NCBI GenBank assembly: GCA_903905455.1
Contig: CAIVGN010000133.1
Span: forward strand, 1-64,000
DNA from: an uncultured Archangium sp.
GTDB taxonomy: Bacteria > Myxococcota > Myxococcia > Myxococcales > Myxococcaceae
Direction of reading: 5' to 3'
Length of the DNA stretch: 64,000 bases
Below the pieces are notes generated by a model. The model searched no databases, had not been told where the DNA came from, and saw only the letters and a program-made list of their open reading frames with translations. Both the position numbers and the translations under genes were made by a program. This document shows positions 34,514 to 44,195 of the stretch, piece after piece; the first letter of the stretch is position 1; each line of letters begins with the position of its first letter.

Positions 34514-35671
34514 TCAGCGCAGCGCGCGGTGAATGCGGGCGTGCAGCTCGGCCACGTCCGACGAGCCATGGTACGGGGCGAAGCCGAAGCGCAGCCGGTC
34601 TCCGCGCGCGTCGGTCACCACGTGGTGCAGCTTGAGCGTGGCGCACAGCACCCGCGCCTCGGTGGTGCGGAAGGTCAGGAACTGGCCGCGGCCCGGGTTG
34701 CTCACCGGCACCACCAACTGCTCCAGCGAGAGCTCCCCCTCGCGATCGAGACCCCCGACGAACTCCCGCTGCAGCAGGTGCGCGTGGGCCCGGTTCTTCT
34801 CGGTGGTCAGGCCCACCTGCTGCCGCCAGCGCATGGCCGCGTTGAAGCGGTAGAGCCCGGTGGGGTCGAAGGTCGCGCCCATGAAGCGCATGGCGCCCGG
34901 CGCATACGGCACCCGGCCGGCGACCTTCTCGTCGAGCGCCCCGAAGGCGGCGAACCAGCCGGTGTTCCGCGGCCGCAGTTCCAGCGCCGAGGGCGGCACG
35001 TGGAGGAAGCACGCCCCCTCGCCGCTCATCGCGTACTTGTAGCCACCCGAGAGGTAGAACGCGCGCTGGCCCACGCGGCCCAGGTCGGTGGGGACGGCGC
35101 CGAACCCGTGGTACCCGTCGATGACCACCATCGCCTCGGGCGGCAGCGCGTCGACGAGTTGCTCGAGCTCGCCGGCCACCGCGCCGGAGTTGAAGAACAC
35201 CTGGCTGACGAAGACCAGGTCGGCGCCCTGCGAGGCGCGGGCGAGGCGCTCGGGGAAGGTGGCGAACGGCTCGGACAACACCCGGGTGACGCTCACCAGG
35301 CCGTCTTCCTCGAGGCGGCGCGTCTGGCGCTCGAAGGAGTGGAACTCCGCGTCGCTGGTGACGATCTTCGGCACGCCGGGCAGGCACGAGAGCAGCCGCA
35401 GCACGAACTCGTGGGTGTTGGGGGCGAAGACGATGCTGTCAGGCGACGGCAGGCCCAGCTCGCGGGCGATGTGCTGCTGCGCCTCGGGCCACACCTCGGC
35501 GAAGACGTGGTCCCACTTGTCGTCGGCGAAGCGGGCGGCGTCGAGCCACGCCTGCTGCTGGGCCTCGAAGGTGACGTCGGGCCAGTAGTGGTGGCTGTGG
35601 GCGGCGAAGTGCAGCCGCTCGGGGTCGGCGCGCAGGAACCGCTGGAAGCCGTCTTTCCAGCCCGCCATCAC
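34514..35671 (-). CDS. class V PLP-dependent aminotransferase (kynureninase-like)
   Basis: The 385-residue PLP enzyme has the fold-type I landmarks: [14 protein letters not shown] (phosphate region), [16 protein letters not shown] with Asp185 that pairs with the cofactor, and [15 protein letters not shown] with Schiff-base Lys212. N-terminal [11 protein letters not shown] resembles the kynureninase/cysteine-desulfurase-like class V start. The reaction cannot be fixed from sequence; a kynureninase-like hydrolase or an aminotransferase are both possible. It overlaps the dnaJ stop by four bases and precedes the toxin-antitoxin pair. Confidence 0.85.
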   Translation of the reverse strand: MMAGWKDGFQRFLRADPERLHFAAHSHHYWPDVTFEAQQQAWLDAARFADDKWDHVFAEVWPEAQQHIARELGLPSPDSIVFAPNTHEFVLRLLSCLPGVPKIVTSDAEFHSFERQTRRLEEDGLVSVTRVLSEPFATFPERLARASQGADLVFVSQVFFNSGAVAGELEQLVDALPPEAMVVIDGYHGFGAVPTDLGRVGQRAFYLSGGYKYAMSGEGACFLHVPPSALELRPRNTGWFAAFGALDEKVAGRVPYAPGAMRFMGATFDPTGLYRFNAAMRWRQQVGLTTEKNRAHAHLLQREFVGGLDREGELSLEQLVVPVSNPGRGQFLTFRTTEARVLCATLKLHHVVTDARGDRLRFGFAPYHGSSDVAELHARIHRALR

Positions 35672-36768
35672 TTGTTCCCGAGGAGCTCTTTCACCTTGTC
35701 GAAGAAGCTCTTGCTCTGCGGGTTGACGTCTTCACCCGAGGCCTCGGCGAACTTCACCAGGAGCTCCCGCTGCTTGCCGCTCAAGTTCTGCGGCGTCTCG
35801 ACCACCACGCGCACGTGCTGGTCGCCGCGGTCGGTGCTCTGGAGGTGGGGGATGCCCTTGCCCTTCATGCGGAAGATCTTCCCGCTCTGGGTGCCCTCGG
35901 GGACCTTCATCTTCACCATGCCGTCGAGGGTGGGCACCTCGAGCTGCGCGCCCAGGGTGGCCTGCACGAAGCTGATCGGCACCTCGCAGAACACCTCGTA
36001 TTCCTCGCGGTGGAAGATGGGGTGCTCCTTGACGTGCACCACCACGTACAGGTCGCCCGACGGGCCGCCCTGCTCGCCCGGCTCGCCTTCGCCGGCCAGC
36101 CGCACCCGCGTGCCGGTGTCGACGCCGGGGGGAATCTTGACCGACAGCTCGCTGATCGACTCGGTCTTGCCCGCGCCCTTGCAGTCCTTGCAGGGGTCGG
36201 AGACCACCTGGCCGGTGCCGCTGCACTGGGTGCAGGCGCGCGCGACCGCGAAGAAGCCCTGGGTGAAGCGCACTTCGCCGGCGCCGCCGCAGGTGGGGCA
36301 CTGGCGCTGCTGCTTGCTCTTGCTGCCGGTGCCCTCGCAGCTCTCGCAGCGCTTGGGCCGCGGAATCTTGACCGACACCTCGGTGCCGAAGGCGGCCTCT
36401 TCGAAGGTCAGCTCGAGGTTGTAGCGGAGGTCCGAGCCGCGGTTGCGCTGGCGCCGGCCCCGCCCGCCGCCACCGAAGATGTCCCCGAAGATCTCCCCGA
36501 AGATGTCGTTGATGTTGACGTTGTTGAAGCCGGAGCTCCCCTCGACGCCCTGGTGACCGAAGCGGTCGAACCGGGCGCGGCGGTCGGGGTCGGACAGGAT
36601 CTCGTAGGCCTCGGAGGCTTCCTTGAACTTGTCTTCCGCGCCCTTGTCACCGGGGTTGCGGTCGGGGTGGTGCTGCATTGCCAGCTTGCGAAACGCCTTC
36701 TTCAAAGCGTCCGCATCGGCGTTTCGCTCGACGCCGAGCACTTCGTAGTAGTCACGCTTGGAAGCCAT
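35668..36768 (-). CDS. dnaJ: chaperone DnaJ
   Basis: The 366-residue type I Hsp40 has a J domain with HPD in [13 protein letters not shown], a Gly/Phe-rich segment ([17 protein letters not shown]), four zinc-binding CxxCxGxG repeats ([32 protein letters not shown]) and two beta client-binding domains. It stimulates DnaK ATPase. ATG at 36768 gives [13 protein letters not shown]. dnaK and grpE are not adjacent. It overlaps the aminotransferase gene by four bases, an unusual partner, and is divergent from the ABC exporter. Confidence 0.96.
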   Translation of the reverse strand: MASKRDYYEVLGVERNADADALKKAFRKLAMQHHPDRNPGDKGAEDKFKEASEAYEILSDPDRRARFDRFGHQGVEGSSGFNNVNINDIFGEIFGDIFGGGGRGRRQRNRGSDLRYNLELTFEEAAFGTEVSVKIPRPKRCESCEGTGSKSKQQRQCPTCGGAGEVRFTQGFFAVARACTQCSGTGQVVSDPCKDCKGAGKTESISELSVKIPPGVDTGTRVRLAGEGEPGEQGGPSGDLYVVVHVKEHPIFHREEYEVFCEVPISFVQATLGAQLEVPTLDGMVKMKVPEGTQSGKIFRMKGKGIPHLQSTDRGDQHVRVVVETPQNLSGKQRELLVKFAEASGEDVNPQSKSFFDKVKELLGNK

Positions 36769-36814
36769 GGGCGCAGCCCATCTAACGCAGCCTGATTCGA
36801 AAGCAATCGACCCC

Positions 36815-38593
36815 GTGACCGTTCTTTCTCCCCGTTCGGACAAGCGCGTGTGGCTGCGGGTCATCGCGCGCACCGCGCCGTTCCGCCGGCCCCTCGTCCT
36901 GGCCCTCGTGGCGTCGGTCTTCGCGGCGGCGGCCGGGTCGGTGTGGGCGTCGCTGGTGGGGCCCCTGCTGCGCTCGCTGGTCAGCGGGGGCGACATCACC
37001 TGGGGGCCCTTTCAGCTGGAGCGCGAGGATCTCACCTTCAAGCTGCCGCTGGCGATCATCGGGGTGGCGGTGCTCAAGGCCGTGGCCGCGTGGCTCCACA
37101 CCGGGCTGATGGGCCGCGTCTCGCAGGGGGTGCTCTCGCGGCTGCGCGAGGAGCTCTACGCGCGGCTGCTGGGGCTGCCCCCGAAGTGGTTCGAGCAGCG
37201 GCACTCGGGCGAGCTGCTGTCCCGCTTCACCAGCGACGTGGCCCAGCTCGAGTTCTCGGCCGGCCAGGCGCTGACCAGCCTCACCAAGGACTCGCTGCAG
37301 GTGCTGGGGCTGCTCACGGTGTGTTTCCTCACCGACTGGCGGCTCTTCCTCGTCACCTTCATCGTGCTGCCGGGCACCATCATTCCCGTCTCGCGGTTCG
37401 CGCGCGGGGCGAAGAAGGCGGCCACGAAGTCGCAGGCCTCGCTGGGGCAGCTCTCGATGATGGCCGCGGAGCAGCTCAACAACCTGCCGGTGGTGCAGGC
37501 GTACCGGGCCGAGCCCCGGGCGCTCGAGCGCTTCGACGCCGAGCAGGGCCGCTACCTCGCGGTGATGAAGCGCTCGCTGTTCATTCGCGGCGCGTTCAGC
37601 CCGACCACCGAGTTCCTCGGGGTCATCGGCGTCGCGGCGGCGGTAGTGCTGGGCACGCGGGCGGTGCAGACCGACCCGGCGCTGGCGGGGAACCTCGTGT
37701 CGTTCCTCGCGGCGGCGCTGCTGCTGTACCAGCCGGTCAAGTCCCTCTCGCACACCGCCTCGCAGATCGCCCTGGGGGCCGGCGCGGCGACGCGGCTGTT
37801 CGAGGTGCTCGACGCCCAGAGCGAGCTCGACGCGGGGGGCCTCGCGGCACCACTGACCCGGGCGCTGCGCTTCGAGGCCGTGCGGTTGACCTACGCCGAC
37901 GGCCGCGAGGCGCTGCAGGGGGTGAGCTTCGAGGTGCCGGCCGGGGCGCACGTGGCGCTGGTGGGACCCTCGGGCGCGGGCAAGTCGAGCGCGGTGGCGG
38001 TGCTGCTGGGCCACGCCCTGGTCTCGGGGGGCACGGTGACGTGGGACGGCGCGCCCCTCGACTCGTTCTCGCGGCGCAGCGTGCGCGCGCAGCTGGCGTG
38101 GGTACCCCAGGAGCCGGTGCTGCTCTCGGGCTCGGTGCGCGACAACCTCAAGCTGGGCCGGGCCGACGCCACCGATGCGCAGCTGTGGACGGCGCTCGAG
38201 CGGGCCCACGCCGCGGCCTTCGTGCGGGCCTTCGCCGGCGGCCTCGAAGAAGACGTCGGTGAGCGTGGCTCGCGGCTCTCGGGTGGGCAGCGGCAACGCC
38301 TGGCCATCGCCCGCGCCTTCCTGCGGGAGCCCTCGGTGTTGTTGCTCGACGAGCCCACCAGCGCCCTGGACGCGCAGACCGAGGTCGAGGTGCAGGCGGG
38401 CCTCGCGGAGTTGATGAAGGGGCGCACCACGCTGGTCATCGCGCACCGGCTCTCGACCGTGCGGCACGCCGACTTGATCGTGGTGATGGAAGGCGGGCGG
38501 GTGGTCGAGCAGGGGCGGCACGACGCGCTGGTGGCGCTCGGGGGCGTGTACTCGCGGCTCCACTTCCCCGAAGGAGAGCGCCGTGGATCGTGA
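36815..38593 (+). CDS. MsbA-like ABC exporter (fused permease-ATPase)
   Basis: The 592-residue half transporter has six N-terminal membrane helices (about residues 15-300) and an ATPase domain with Walker [11 protein letters not shown]-loop WVPQEP, signature [14 protein letters not shown], Walker [13 protein letters not shown] and H-loop IAHRLS. The family exports lipid A, lipids or peptides as homodimers. GTG at 36815 is preferred, since the frame upstream would run into dnaJ. It overlaps the phospholipase-D-like gene by 11 bases, which suggests a lipid substrate. Confidence 0.9.
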   Translation: MTVLSPRSDKRVWLRVIARTAPFRRPLVLALVASVFAAAAGSVWASLVGPLLRSLVSGGDITWGPFQLEREDLTFKLPLAIIGVAVLKAVAAWLHTGLMGRVSQGVLSRLREELYARLLGLPPKWFEQRHSGELLSRFTSDVAQLEFSAGQALTSLTKDSLQVLGLLTVCFLTDWRLFLVTFIVLPGTIIPVSRFARGAKKAATKSQASLGQLSMMAAEQLNNLPVVQAYRAEPRALERFDAEQGRYLAVMKRSLFIRGAFSPTTEFLGVIGVAAAVVLGTRAVQTDPALAGNLVSFLAAALLLYQPVKSLSHTASQIALGAGAATRLFEVLDAQSELDAGGLAAPLTRALRFEAVRLTYADGREALQGVSFEVPAGAHVALVGPSGAGKSSAVAVLLGHALVSGGTVTWDGAPLDSFSRRSVRAQLAWVPQEPVLLSGSVRDNLKLGRADATDAQLWTALERAHAAAFVRAFAGGLEEDVGERGSRLSGGQRQRLAIARAFLREPSVLLLDEPTSALDAQTEVEVQAGLAELMKGRTTLVIAHRLSTVRHADLIVVMEGGRVVEQGRHDALVALGGVYSRLHFPEGERRGS

Positions 38594-39719
38594 TCCGTAC
38601 GCCGAAGTGCGCGTGGGACCCAACCGCGTCGCCGTGCTCAAGGACGGCTACCAGGCCTTCCCGGCGATGCTGGCGGCGATCGCCGGCGCGAAGAGCACCA
38701 TCTGCTTCGAGACGTACATCCTGAAGGACGACGAGACGGGGCTGCACTTCCTCGAGGCGCTGATGGCGCGCGCGCGGGCCGGCGTCGAGGTGCTCCTGAT
38801 GTACGACTACTGGGGCAGCCAGATGTCGGACATCACGCTCTCGGCGGTGCGGGCCTCCGGCATCAAGGTGCACCTCTTTCGCCCCTGGCGCTACGCGGGC
38901 TCGTTTGCCCGCACCTTCTCGAAGGTGCGAAGGCGCAACCACCGCAAGACGCTGATCGTCGACGGGGTCATCGGCTTCACCGGGGGACTCAACATCAGCA
39001 ACGACTACGCGGCGCTGGTCGACGGCGGCCGCGGCTGGCGCGACACGCACGTGCGCATCACGGGCCCCGACGCCGGGCTGCTCGAGCGGCTGTTCCTCAA
39101 GACGTGGGACAAGCACCGGGGCCCGGCCATCGACGGCCCGCGGTTCCGCCGGCCGCAGAACGCGGGCTGCGAGAAGCTGCGCGTGGTGGGCAACGACTTC
39201 GCGCTCGATCGCAAGGGCATTCGCCGGGCCTACGAAGACGCCTTCAGCAGGGCGAAGAGCCGCATCTTCGTCACCAACGCGTACTTCCTGCCGCCGGCGA
39301 AGATGATCCGGGCGCTCATCGCGGCGGCCCGGCGCGGGGTGCGGGTGGGCGTCATTCTCGCGGCGACCACGGACGTGAAGCTGGTGCTCTTCGCGGCCCG
39401 CGGCCTGTACCCCAAGCTCATCAAGAACCAGATCGAGGTCTACGAGTGGACCGCGCCGTCGGTGCTCCACGCGAAGACGGCGGTGATCGACGGCACCTGG
39501 GGCACCATCGGTTCGTCGAACCTGGACCCGCTCTCGCTGCGCCAGAACCTCGAGGTCAACGCGATCATCATCGAGCCCGCGTTCGGCGCGTCGCTCGAGA
39601 AGCTCTTCGCCGAAGACCTCCAGAGCTGCACCCGCATCACCATGGACCACGTGCGCGAGGCGGGCTTCGTGGACCGCGTCTTGTCGTGGTTCGCCTTTCG
39701 GCTGCGCCACTGGCTGTGA
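38583..39719 (+). CDS. cardiolipin synthase-like phospholipase D family protein
   Basis: The 378-residue protein has two HKD motifs: NHRKTLIVDG (His120, Lys122, Asp127) and LHAKTAVIDG followed by GSSNLDPLSLRQNLEVN. This second block is strongly of the cardiolipin synthase (Cls) type, which condenses two phosphatidylglycerols. The N-terminal membrane helices of ClsA are absent, closer to ClsB. GTG start overlapping the exporter gene implies coupled expression and a shared role in membrane lipid supply. Confidence 0.9.
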   Translation: MDRDPYAEVRVGPNRVAVLKDGYQAFPAMLAAIAGAKSTICFETYILKDDETGLHFLEALMARARAGVEVLLMYDYWGSQMSDITLSAVRASGIKVHLFRPWRYAGSFARTFSKVRRRNHRKTLIVDGVIGFTGGLNISNDYAALVDGGRGWRDTHVRITGPDAGLLERLFLKTWDKHRGPAIDGPRFRRPQNAGCEKLRVVGNDFALDRKGIRRAYEDAFSRAKSRIFVTNAYFLPPAKMIRALIAAARRGVRVGVILAATTDVKLVLFAARGLYPKLIKNQIEVYEWTAPSVLHAKTAVIDGTWGTIGSSNLDPLSLRQNLEVNAIIIEPAFGASLEKLFAEDLQSCTRITMDHVREAGFVDRVLSWFAFRLRHWL

Positions 39720-39726
39720 GGGCCGT

Positions 39727-40041
39727 TCAGTTGAGCATGTGGGGGAGCACGAAGTAGAGGTCGACGTCGGCCTCGCACTCCACGCAGCGCCCGCGGGCCA
39801 CGCGCAGGCCGACGCGGGTGGCCTCGCCCAGTTCCTGCACGCGCCCGCCGCACTCGCACCGCACCGAGGCCCGCGCGTCCTCGAGCACCTGGGCCGAGCG
39901 CAGCACGAGGGGGTTGTCAGCCGTGGCCCCGGGAAGCCCCGCGCGCCGGCGCCGCGAGCGCACGCGCTCGAAGCTGCCCCGCGCCTTGCGGAAGCCCCAC
40001 ACGGCGAGCGCCAGCAGCAAGGCGTAGAGCAGCAGGTCCAT
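39727..40041 (-). CDS. small membrane protein with zinc-ribbon-like Cys pairs
   Basis: A 104-residue protein with one N-terminal membrane helix (residues 3-19), a basic segment and a C-terminal part with CEC and CVEC (residues about 62-64 and 85-88), spaced as a possible zinc ribbon. No family recognised. It ends seven bases from the PLD gene stop (convergent) and is divergent from the FHA gene. Confidence 0.65.
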   Translation of the reverse strand: MDLLLYALLLALAVWGFRKARGSFERVRSRRRRAGLPGATADNPLVLRSAQVLEDARASVRCECGGRVQELGEATRVGLRVARGRCVECEADVDLYFVLPHMLN

Positions 40042-40075
40042 CCCCCGCGCTTACGACTGACAAGCCGCGGCTTCA

Positions 40076-40681
40076 ATGCTGTGGTCGCCTGCCGTGACGA
40101 AGACCTTCAGCCCCGACGCGCCGCTGGTCCCGCTCCTCGAGCAGATGAGCCGCGACATGGCGGTGCCGGTCGAGGGCCTGGTGAACCAGGCGCTCTTCAC
40201 CTGGGCCCGGCTGCATGGCTACGCCGAGCCGACGGCGCCTGCGCCCGCCCCCGCGCCGACGAAGGTGCCCCCACCCCCCGAGCCGAAGGAACCCGAGACG
40301 ACCCGGGTGCCGATCGTCGAGGAGCCCCACTGGACGCTGGCCGCCGGGGGGAGCTTCGGTCACGAGGCGGTCCCCGACACCACCGCGCCGAGCCTGAAGA
40401 AGGCGCGCCAGGTGGTGCTGGTGCTCAGCGACCGGGAAGTCGTGGTCGACGCGGACCGGTTCCTCGTCGGGCGCGACGTGAGCTGCGACCTGACCATCGA
40501 CTCGGCGCGCATCAGCCGCCAGCACGCGGTCATCAGCCTGGGCCCCGACGTCGTGGAGCTCGAAGACCTCAAGTCGTCGAACGGCACCTGGTTCGAGGGC
40601 CAGCGTGTCACGCGCCGCGAGCTGCAGGACGGCGACGAGGTGCACTTCGGTGACGTCGCGGTGCGCATCTCGTTTCGCTGA
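40076..40681 (+). CDS. FHA-domain protein
   Basis: The 201-residue protein has an N-terminal helical segment, a Pro/Ala/Glu-rich linker and a C-terminal FHA domain (about residues 115-198) with the phosphothreonine-binding residues in FLVGRDVSCDLTID, ARISRQHAVI and KSSNGTWFEG. FHA proteins read out Ser/Thr kinase signalling, which is extensive in myxobacteria. The nearest kinase is at 45391. GTG at 40094 is a possible later start. Confidence 0.87.
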   Translation: MLWSPAVTKTFSPDAPLVPLLEQMSRDMAVPVEGLVNQALFTWARLHGYAEPTAPAPAPAPTKVPPPPEPKEPETTRVPIVEEPHWTLAAGGSFGHEAVPDTTAPSLKKARQVVLVLSDREVVVDADRFLVGRDVSCDLTIDSARISRQHAVISLGPDVVELEDLKSSNGTWFEGQRVTRRELQDGDEVHFGDVAVRISFR

Positions 40682-40715
40682 AGGCCCGGCGGGGCCCATG
40701 AGAGGGTGAGCCACC

Positions 40716-41246
40716 GTGACTCGGAACGCAGCCATCGCCCTCGCGCTCGGATCTCTCATCGTCCTTGGCGGCGCGTGGGTCGTCTCGCGCGCGCTGACCG
40801 CGGAGATCACCGTGCCGGCCTGGACGCCCCCGGCGCCGCTCCCGTTCGCCGAGCCTGCCCCCCGCGCCGAGGCGCGACGCGACCCACCTCCGCCGCCCGC
40901 TCCGCCCGCGCCAACCGGCCCCGCGCCCATGGACACCACCACCGCCGTCCGCGAGCCGACCCAGGCGCTCCAGCCCGCCCCCGCCGACCCGGCCGCGGGC
41001 TCGGCCTACGCCCGCGAAGACAGCCCGGAGGTGGTGCGCGCGTGGGAGCTGACCTCGGGGCCGAAGAGCGGGCCGCCCCAGTGGCGCGCCGCCCAGAAGC
41101 TCTTCACGCGCTGCGTGACCCAGGCGCCCGAGAACGCGCGGTGTCGCGAGGGCCTTTCGGCCGTGAAGCAGCAGCTCGACGGCCTGGACGCCCCGGCCCA
41201 GCTGCGCGGCGCGCGGCCCCGGCGAGACACCTCGGCCGACGAATAG
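40716..41246 (+). CDS. Pro/Ala-rich membrane-anchored protein
   Basis: A 176-residue protein (GTG start) with one N-terminal membrane helix (residues 5-27), a long Pro/Ala-rich periplasmic stalk, and a C-terminal helical unit (QWRAAQKLFTRCVTQAPENARCREGLSAV) that resembles a single TPR. Composition is low-complexity, so no function can be given. It follows the FHA gene by 34 bases and may be co-transcribed with it. Confidence 0.6.
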   Translation: MTRNAAIALALGSLIVLGGAWVVSRALTAEITVPAWTPPAPLPFAEPAPRAEARRDPPPPPAPPAPTGPAPMDTTTAVREPTQALQPAPADPAAGSAYAREDSPEVVRAWELTSGPKSGPPQWRAAQKLFTRCVTQAPENARCREGLSAVKQQLDGLDAPAQLRGARPRRDTSADE

Positions 41247-41252
41247 GGACCG

Positions 41253-42947
41253 CTACAGGGGCTGATCGAGGAAATCGGGGCGGAGGTCCGTGACCTGTCC
41301 CCAGCTGGCGTTGATGCGGTCCGCGCCGGGGATCGCGCCCCCCACGACGAACCCGAAGTCCACGCGCAGTACTTCCCTGTTGAGCTGCGGCAACAACAAC
41401 CGGAACCCGATGCCCACGGTGTGGGTGAACGACGGCGTGGCGGTGAAGGCCGAGCCCACGTCGTAGAACAGCACCACGCCCAGCCAGTTGCTCCACAGCT
41501 CGATGGGCCGCGCGCGGTACTCGAAGTTGCCGAGGATCATGTTCGAGCCGGTGAACTGCTCGGGGAACGCGCCGCGCAGGCCGGTGGAGCCGCCCAGCAG
41601 CAGCTGCCGGTTGTCGAGATCGTTGGCCTTCAAGTCCACCAGCACGCGGCTGACGAGGCGACCGCCGAAGAACTCGGGGCTGTAGTTCGACACCTCGGCG
41701 GCGAGGCGGCGGTTGGCCGTCTCGAGGCCGGGCCGCACGCGCAGGGCGCCGGCCACCGTCACCGTGAACAGGTCGTCGGCCCGGTAGAAGCGGTAGCGCA
41801 GCGAGGCGCCCAGCTCGACGAAGTTCGAGGGGGCGAACGGCAGGGGGAACGCCCAGCGCGCGCCGCCCTGGGCCACCCACCCCAGCTGGAAGTCCTCCGA
41901 CAGCTCGAAGGTGTCGATGTTGCGCAGCACCCGGAAGTCCGAAGGGAAGGCGCGCACGTACGCCGAGAGGTAGGTCACGTTCTCGGAGCGCGGCAGGTAG
42001 TTGGCGTTGAGCCAGTCGGCCTGCTCGCCGGTGACGAGCGCGGGCTTGTACTGGCGCGAGTAGCCACCCAGCGAGGCCGAGACGTCGACCTTGAGTTGCC
42101 GGCCGAAGCTGCGCGTGCCGGTGGCCTCTGAGGCGAACTCGCGCACGTCGTACACGAAGGGCACGTCACCGCTGGGGGAAGGCAACTGCCAGATGGTGGC
42201 GCCCCGGAACACGCGCCGCCGCCGCGCGTTCCACGAGCCGTCGACCATGAAGCCCCACTGCGGGTCCAGGTTGATGATCGGCTGGCCGAAGCTGACCGCG
42301 CCCGTGGTGCCCTCGAGCGCACCGGTGCTGCGGTTGAAGAGCAAGGCGGCCGATTCGCCCAGGTACCAGCGCGAGTTGAGCAGCCGCCGCTCGACGAAGG
42401 TCTGCCCCACCGAGAAGGTGTCGAGCCGGATGGTGGTGTTCACCGCGAGCTGCTGGCCCCAGCCGTTGAAGTTGACCTCGATCAACTGGAGCTGCAGGAA
42501 CTGGAGCAGGGAGCCGATCAAGGTGAAGGAGTTCGAGAGCCGCAGGCTCCACTTGTCCTTGGTGACGACGAGCATCGCCACCCCGCCCTCGCGCCCCTTC
42601 ACCGCGACGATCTTCACCACCGCCAGCAGGAACAGGCGCCGCAGGTTGCGCTCGGTCTCGAGCACCCGGTGCGGGTCCCACAGGTCGCCCACCTGGAGCA
42701 GCACCTCGCGGCGCACCACGGGCTCGCGGGTCCGGGTGTGGAGCAGGTTCAGGAACTGCGGGTAGGGATCTGTCGGAGAGAAGACGTCTTCGATGGCGAC
42801 GAGGATCTCTTCGACCCGCTGGCCCTCGGGGGCCGGCTCGAGCGTGCGACCGTGTTGCGAGAGACCCCAGGCGACGAGGCGCTGCTCGTAGCCCGTGTCC
42901 TGGGACACCGGCGCGGCGGCGAGCATCGCAAGCACCAGCAGCGTCAC
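41253..42947 (-). CDS. BamA/TamA-like outer-membrane beta-barrel protein
   Basis: The 564-residue protein has a signal peptide (residues 1-15), a POTRA-like region (about 45-125, with VRREVLLQVGDLW and RNLRRLFLL) and a 16-strand-type barrel with alternating aromatic residues. The C-terminal part (FYDVGSAFTATPSFTHTVGIGFRLLLP) reads like the Bac_surface_Ag (D15) domain. It has a single POTRA rather than five, so it is not BamA itself; more likely a TamA-like or secretion-related Omp85 member. It starts with GTG preceded by GGAGAGG. Confidence 0.8.
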   Translation of the reverse strand: MTLLVLAMLAAAPVSQDTGYEQRLVAWGLSQHGRTLEPAPEGQRVEEILVAIEDVFSPTDPYPQFLNLLHTRTREPVVRREVLLQVGDLWDPHRVLETERNLRRLFLLAVVKIVAVKGREGGVAMLVVTKDKWSLRLSNSFTLIGSLLQFLQLQLIEVNFNGWGQQLAVNTTIRLDTFSVGQTFVERRLLNSRWYLGESAALLFNRSTGALEGTTGAVSFGQPIINLDPQWGFMVDGSWNARRRRVFRGATIWQLPSPSGDVPFVYDVREFASEATGTRSFGRQLKVDVSASLGGYSRQYKPALVTGEQADWLNANYLPRSENVTYLSAYVRAFPSDFRVLRNIDTFELSEDFQLGWVAQGGARWAFPLPFAPSNFVELGASLRYRFYRADDLFTVTVAGALRVRPGLETANRRLAAEVSNYSPEFFGGRLVSRVLVDLKANDLDNRQLLLGGSTGLRGAFPEQFTGSNMILGNFEYRARPIELWSNWLGVVLFYDVGSAFTATPSFTHTVGIGFRLLLPQLNREVLRVDFGFVVGGAIPGADRINASWGQVTDLRPDFLDQPL

Positions 42948-43138
42948 CTCTGACCTCTCCCTGCGGGCATCTCGTGTCGAAGCTACCTGTGAACGCGGCC
43001 AAGGTCGCCGGTGGGGTTGTTCTCCCGGTTCGACTGCGACCCTGCGCCATCGGCCAGACCCGTCGAGACCCCTTGGGTGACGCGCCTTTACGACGGATCG
43101 CCGTATGCACGGCCCTCCTGTCGAAAGGACTCCCCCCC

Positions 43139-43462
43139 ATGTTCGATCAAGACTTCAAACTCCTGACCCGCAACGCCCTCGACGTCGAGCTCGCCCTCAT
43201 CTTCCGCCACTGGGACGCCACCCCGGTTCAGCGCGCCGAGTTCGTCGGCTGGGCCTGGGTAGTGGCCGCCACCGCCGACTTCTCGGCCTCCGAGAACCGG
43301 TCGGCCGCCGCGGAGCTGTTGCGCGACGAGCGCGCGAACCTGCTGCGCGTGCTCAGCGAGCGCTGCGTGAACACCTCAGAGGTCAGCCTCGAGCTGGTCA
43401 GCAAGCGCATGTTCATCGATTGGCTGGCCGGAGTGCTCGGCGCCGATCGCGTCGCGGCCTGA
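43139..43462 (+). CDS. small protein of unknown function
   Basis: A 107-residue soluble, helical, acidic protein (MFDQDFKLLTRNALDVELALIF). AAAGGA lies 10 bases before the ATG. No recognised family, signal peptide or metal motif. Its last 87 bases overlap, in antisense, the 3' end of the convergent methyltransferase-like gene, which is unusual. It is divergent from the barrel gene with a 191-base gap. Confidence 0.6.
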   Translation: MFDQDFKLLTRNALDVELALIFRHWDATPVQRAEFVGWAWVVAATADFSASENRSAAAELLRDERANLLRVLSERCVNTSEVSLELVSKRMFIDWLAGVLGADRVAA

Positions 43463-44182
43463 CGCTTCGCCCACGGGCCAGCGCACGAAGCCGTGCTCCC
43501 GCTCCCAGGCGGTGGCGCTCAGCGGCGGGCCCAGGGACTCGAGAAAGCGCGCCTTGGGTTCGGTCGCCCCGGTGCCCCGGGCTCGAAGCTCCCAGTCGGC
43601 CAGCAGCGTGTGCACGGCCGTCCCCACGTGCGCGCGGCGGCGCAGGTCCCGCGGGAGCCAATCCCGGAAGAGCCAGGGGGAGAACCCCCGCGAGAAGTCG
43701 GTGTGCAGCAACAGCGCCTCGCGGTGCAGCGCCCCGCCCCGCTTGCGCAACAGCCACGCCGCGGTGACGCAGCCCCCGGTGTCGGTGCTGCCTTCGATGA
43801 CCAGGCCCCCGTCGATCACCGCGGCGCCCAGGGCCTCGTGAATCGCGGCCACCTCGTCTTCGCGATACCCGCGCAGCACGTTCATCGCGCGCACCACGGC
43901 CGTGGGGCCCAGCGTGGCGCAGGTGCCAAAGTCCCCCACCAGCAGCTCGAGCCCCGGCGCCTCGTGCGCCTCCCGCTCGACGCCGATGACCCGCAGCGCA
44001 GGCGTCACTCCGCGGACGGCGAGCGCGAGCTCCAGCGTGGTGACGGGGGTGAGCCCGAAGCCGACGTCGACCACGGCGCCGCGGCCGTCGAGCAGCGCGC
44101 GGGCCTGCGTGGTGACCCAGGCATCGAGCGCGGCCAGGCGCCCGGCGCGGGTGCGGGGGCGAACGGGCCGTGACGAGACCAA
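43376..44182 (-). CDS. class I SAM-dependent methyltransferase-like protein
   Basis: The 268-residue protein has the glycine-rich SAM motif I in AVVDVGFGLTP (residues 36-46), then VIGVERE with the acidic end of beta2 and an LLVGDFG loop, as in small-molecule or rRNA methyltransferases. Substrate residues cannot be assigned. The reading frame begins at TTG (44182), so the true start is unsure. Its C-terminus overlaps the convergent small gene by 87 bases; the overlapped tail may be non-conserved. Confidence 0.65.
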   Translation of the reverse strand: MVSSRPVRPRTRAGRLAALDAWVTTQARALLDGRGAVVDVGFGLTPVTTLELALAVRGVTPALRVIGVEREAHEAPGLELLVGDFGTCATLGPTAVVRAMNVLRGYREDEVAAIHEALGAAVIDGGLVIEGSTDTGGCVTAAWLLRKRGGALHREALLLHTDFSRGFSPWLFRDWLPRDLRRRAHVGTAVHTLLADWELRARGTGATEPKARFLESLGPPLSATAWEREHGFVRWPVGEASGRDAIGAEHSGQPIDEHALADQLEADL

Positions 44183-44195
44183 CGAAGCGCTCAGC

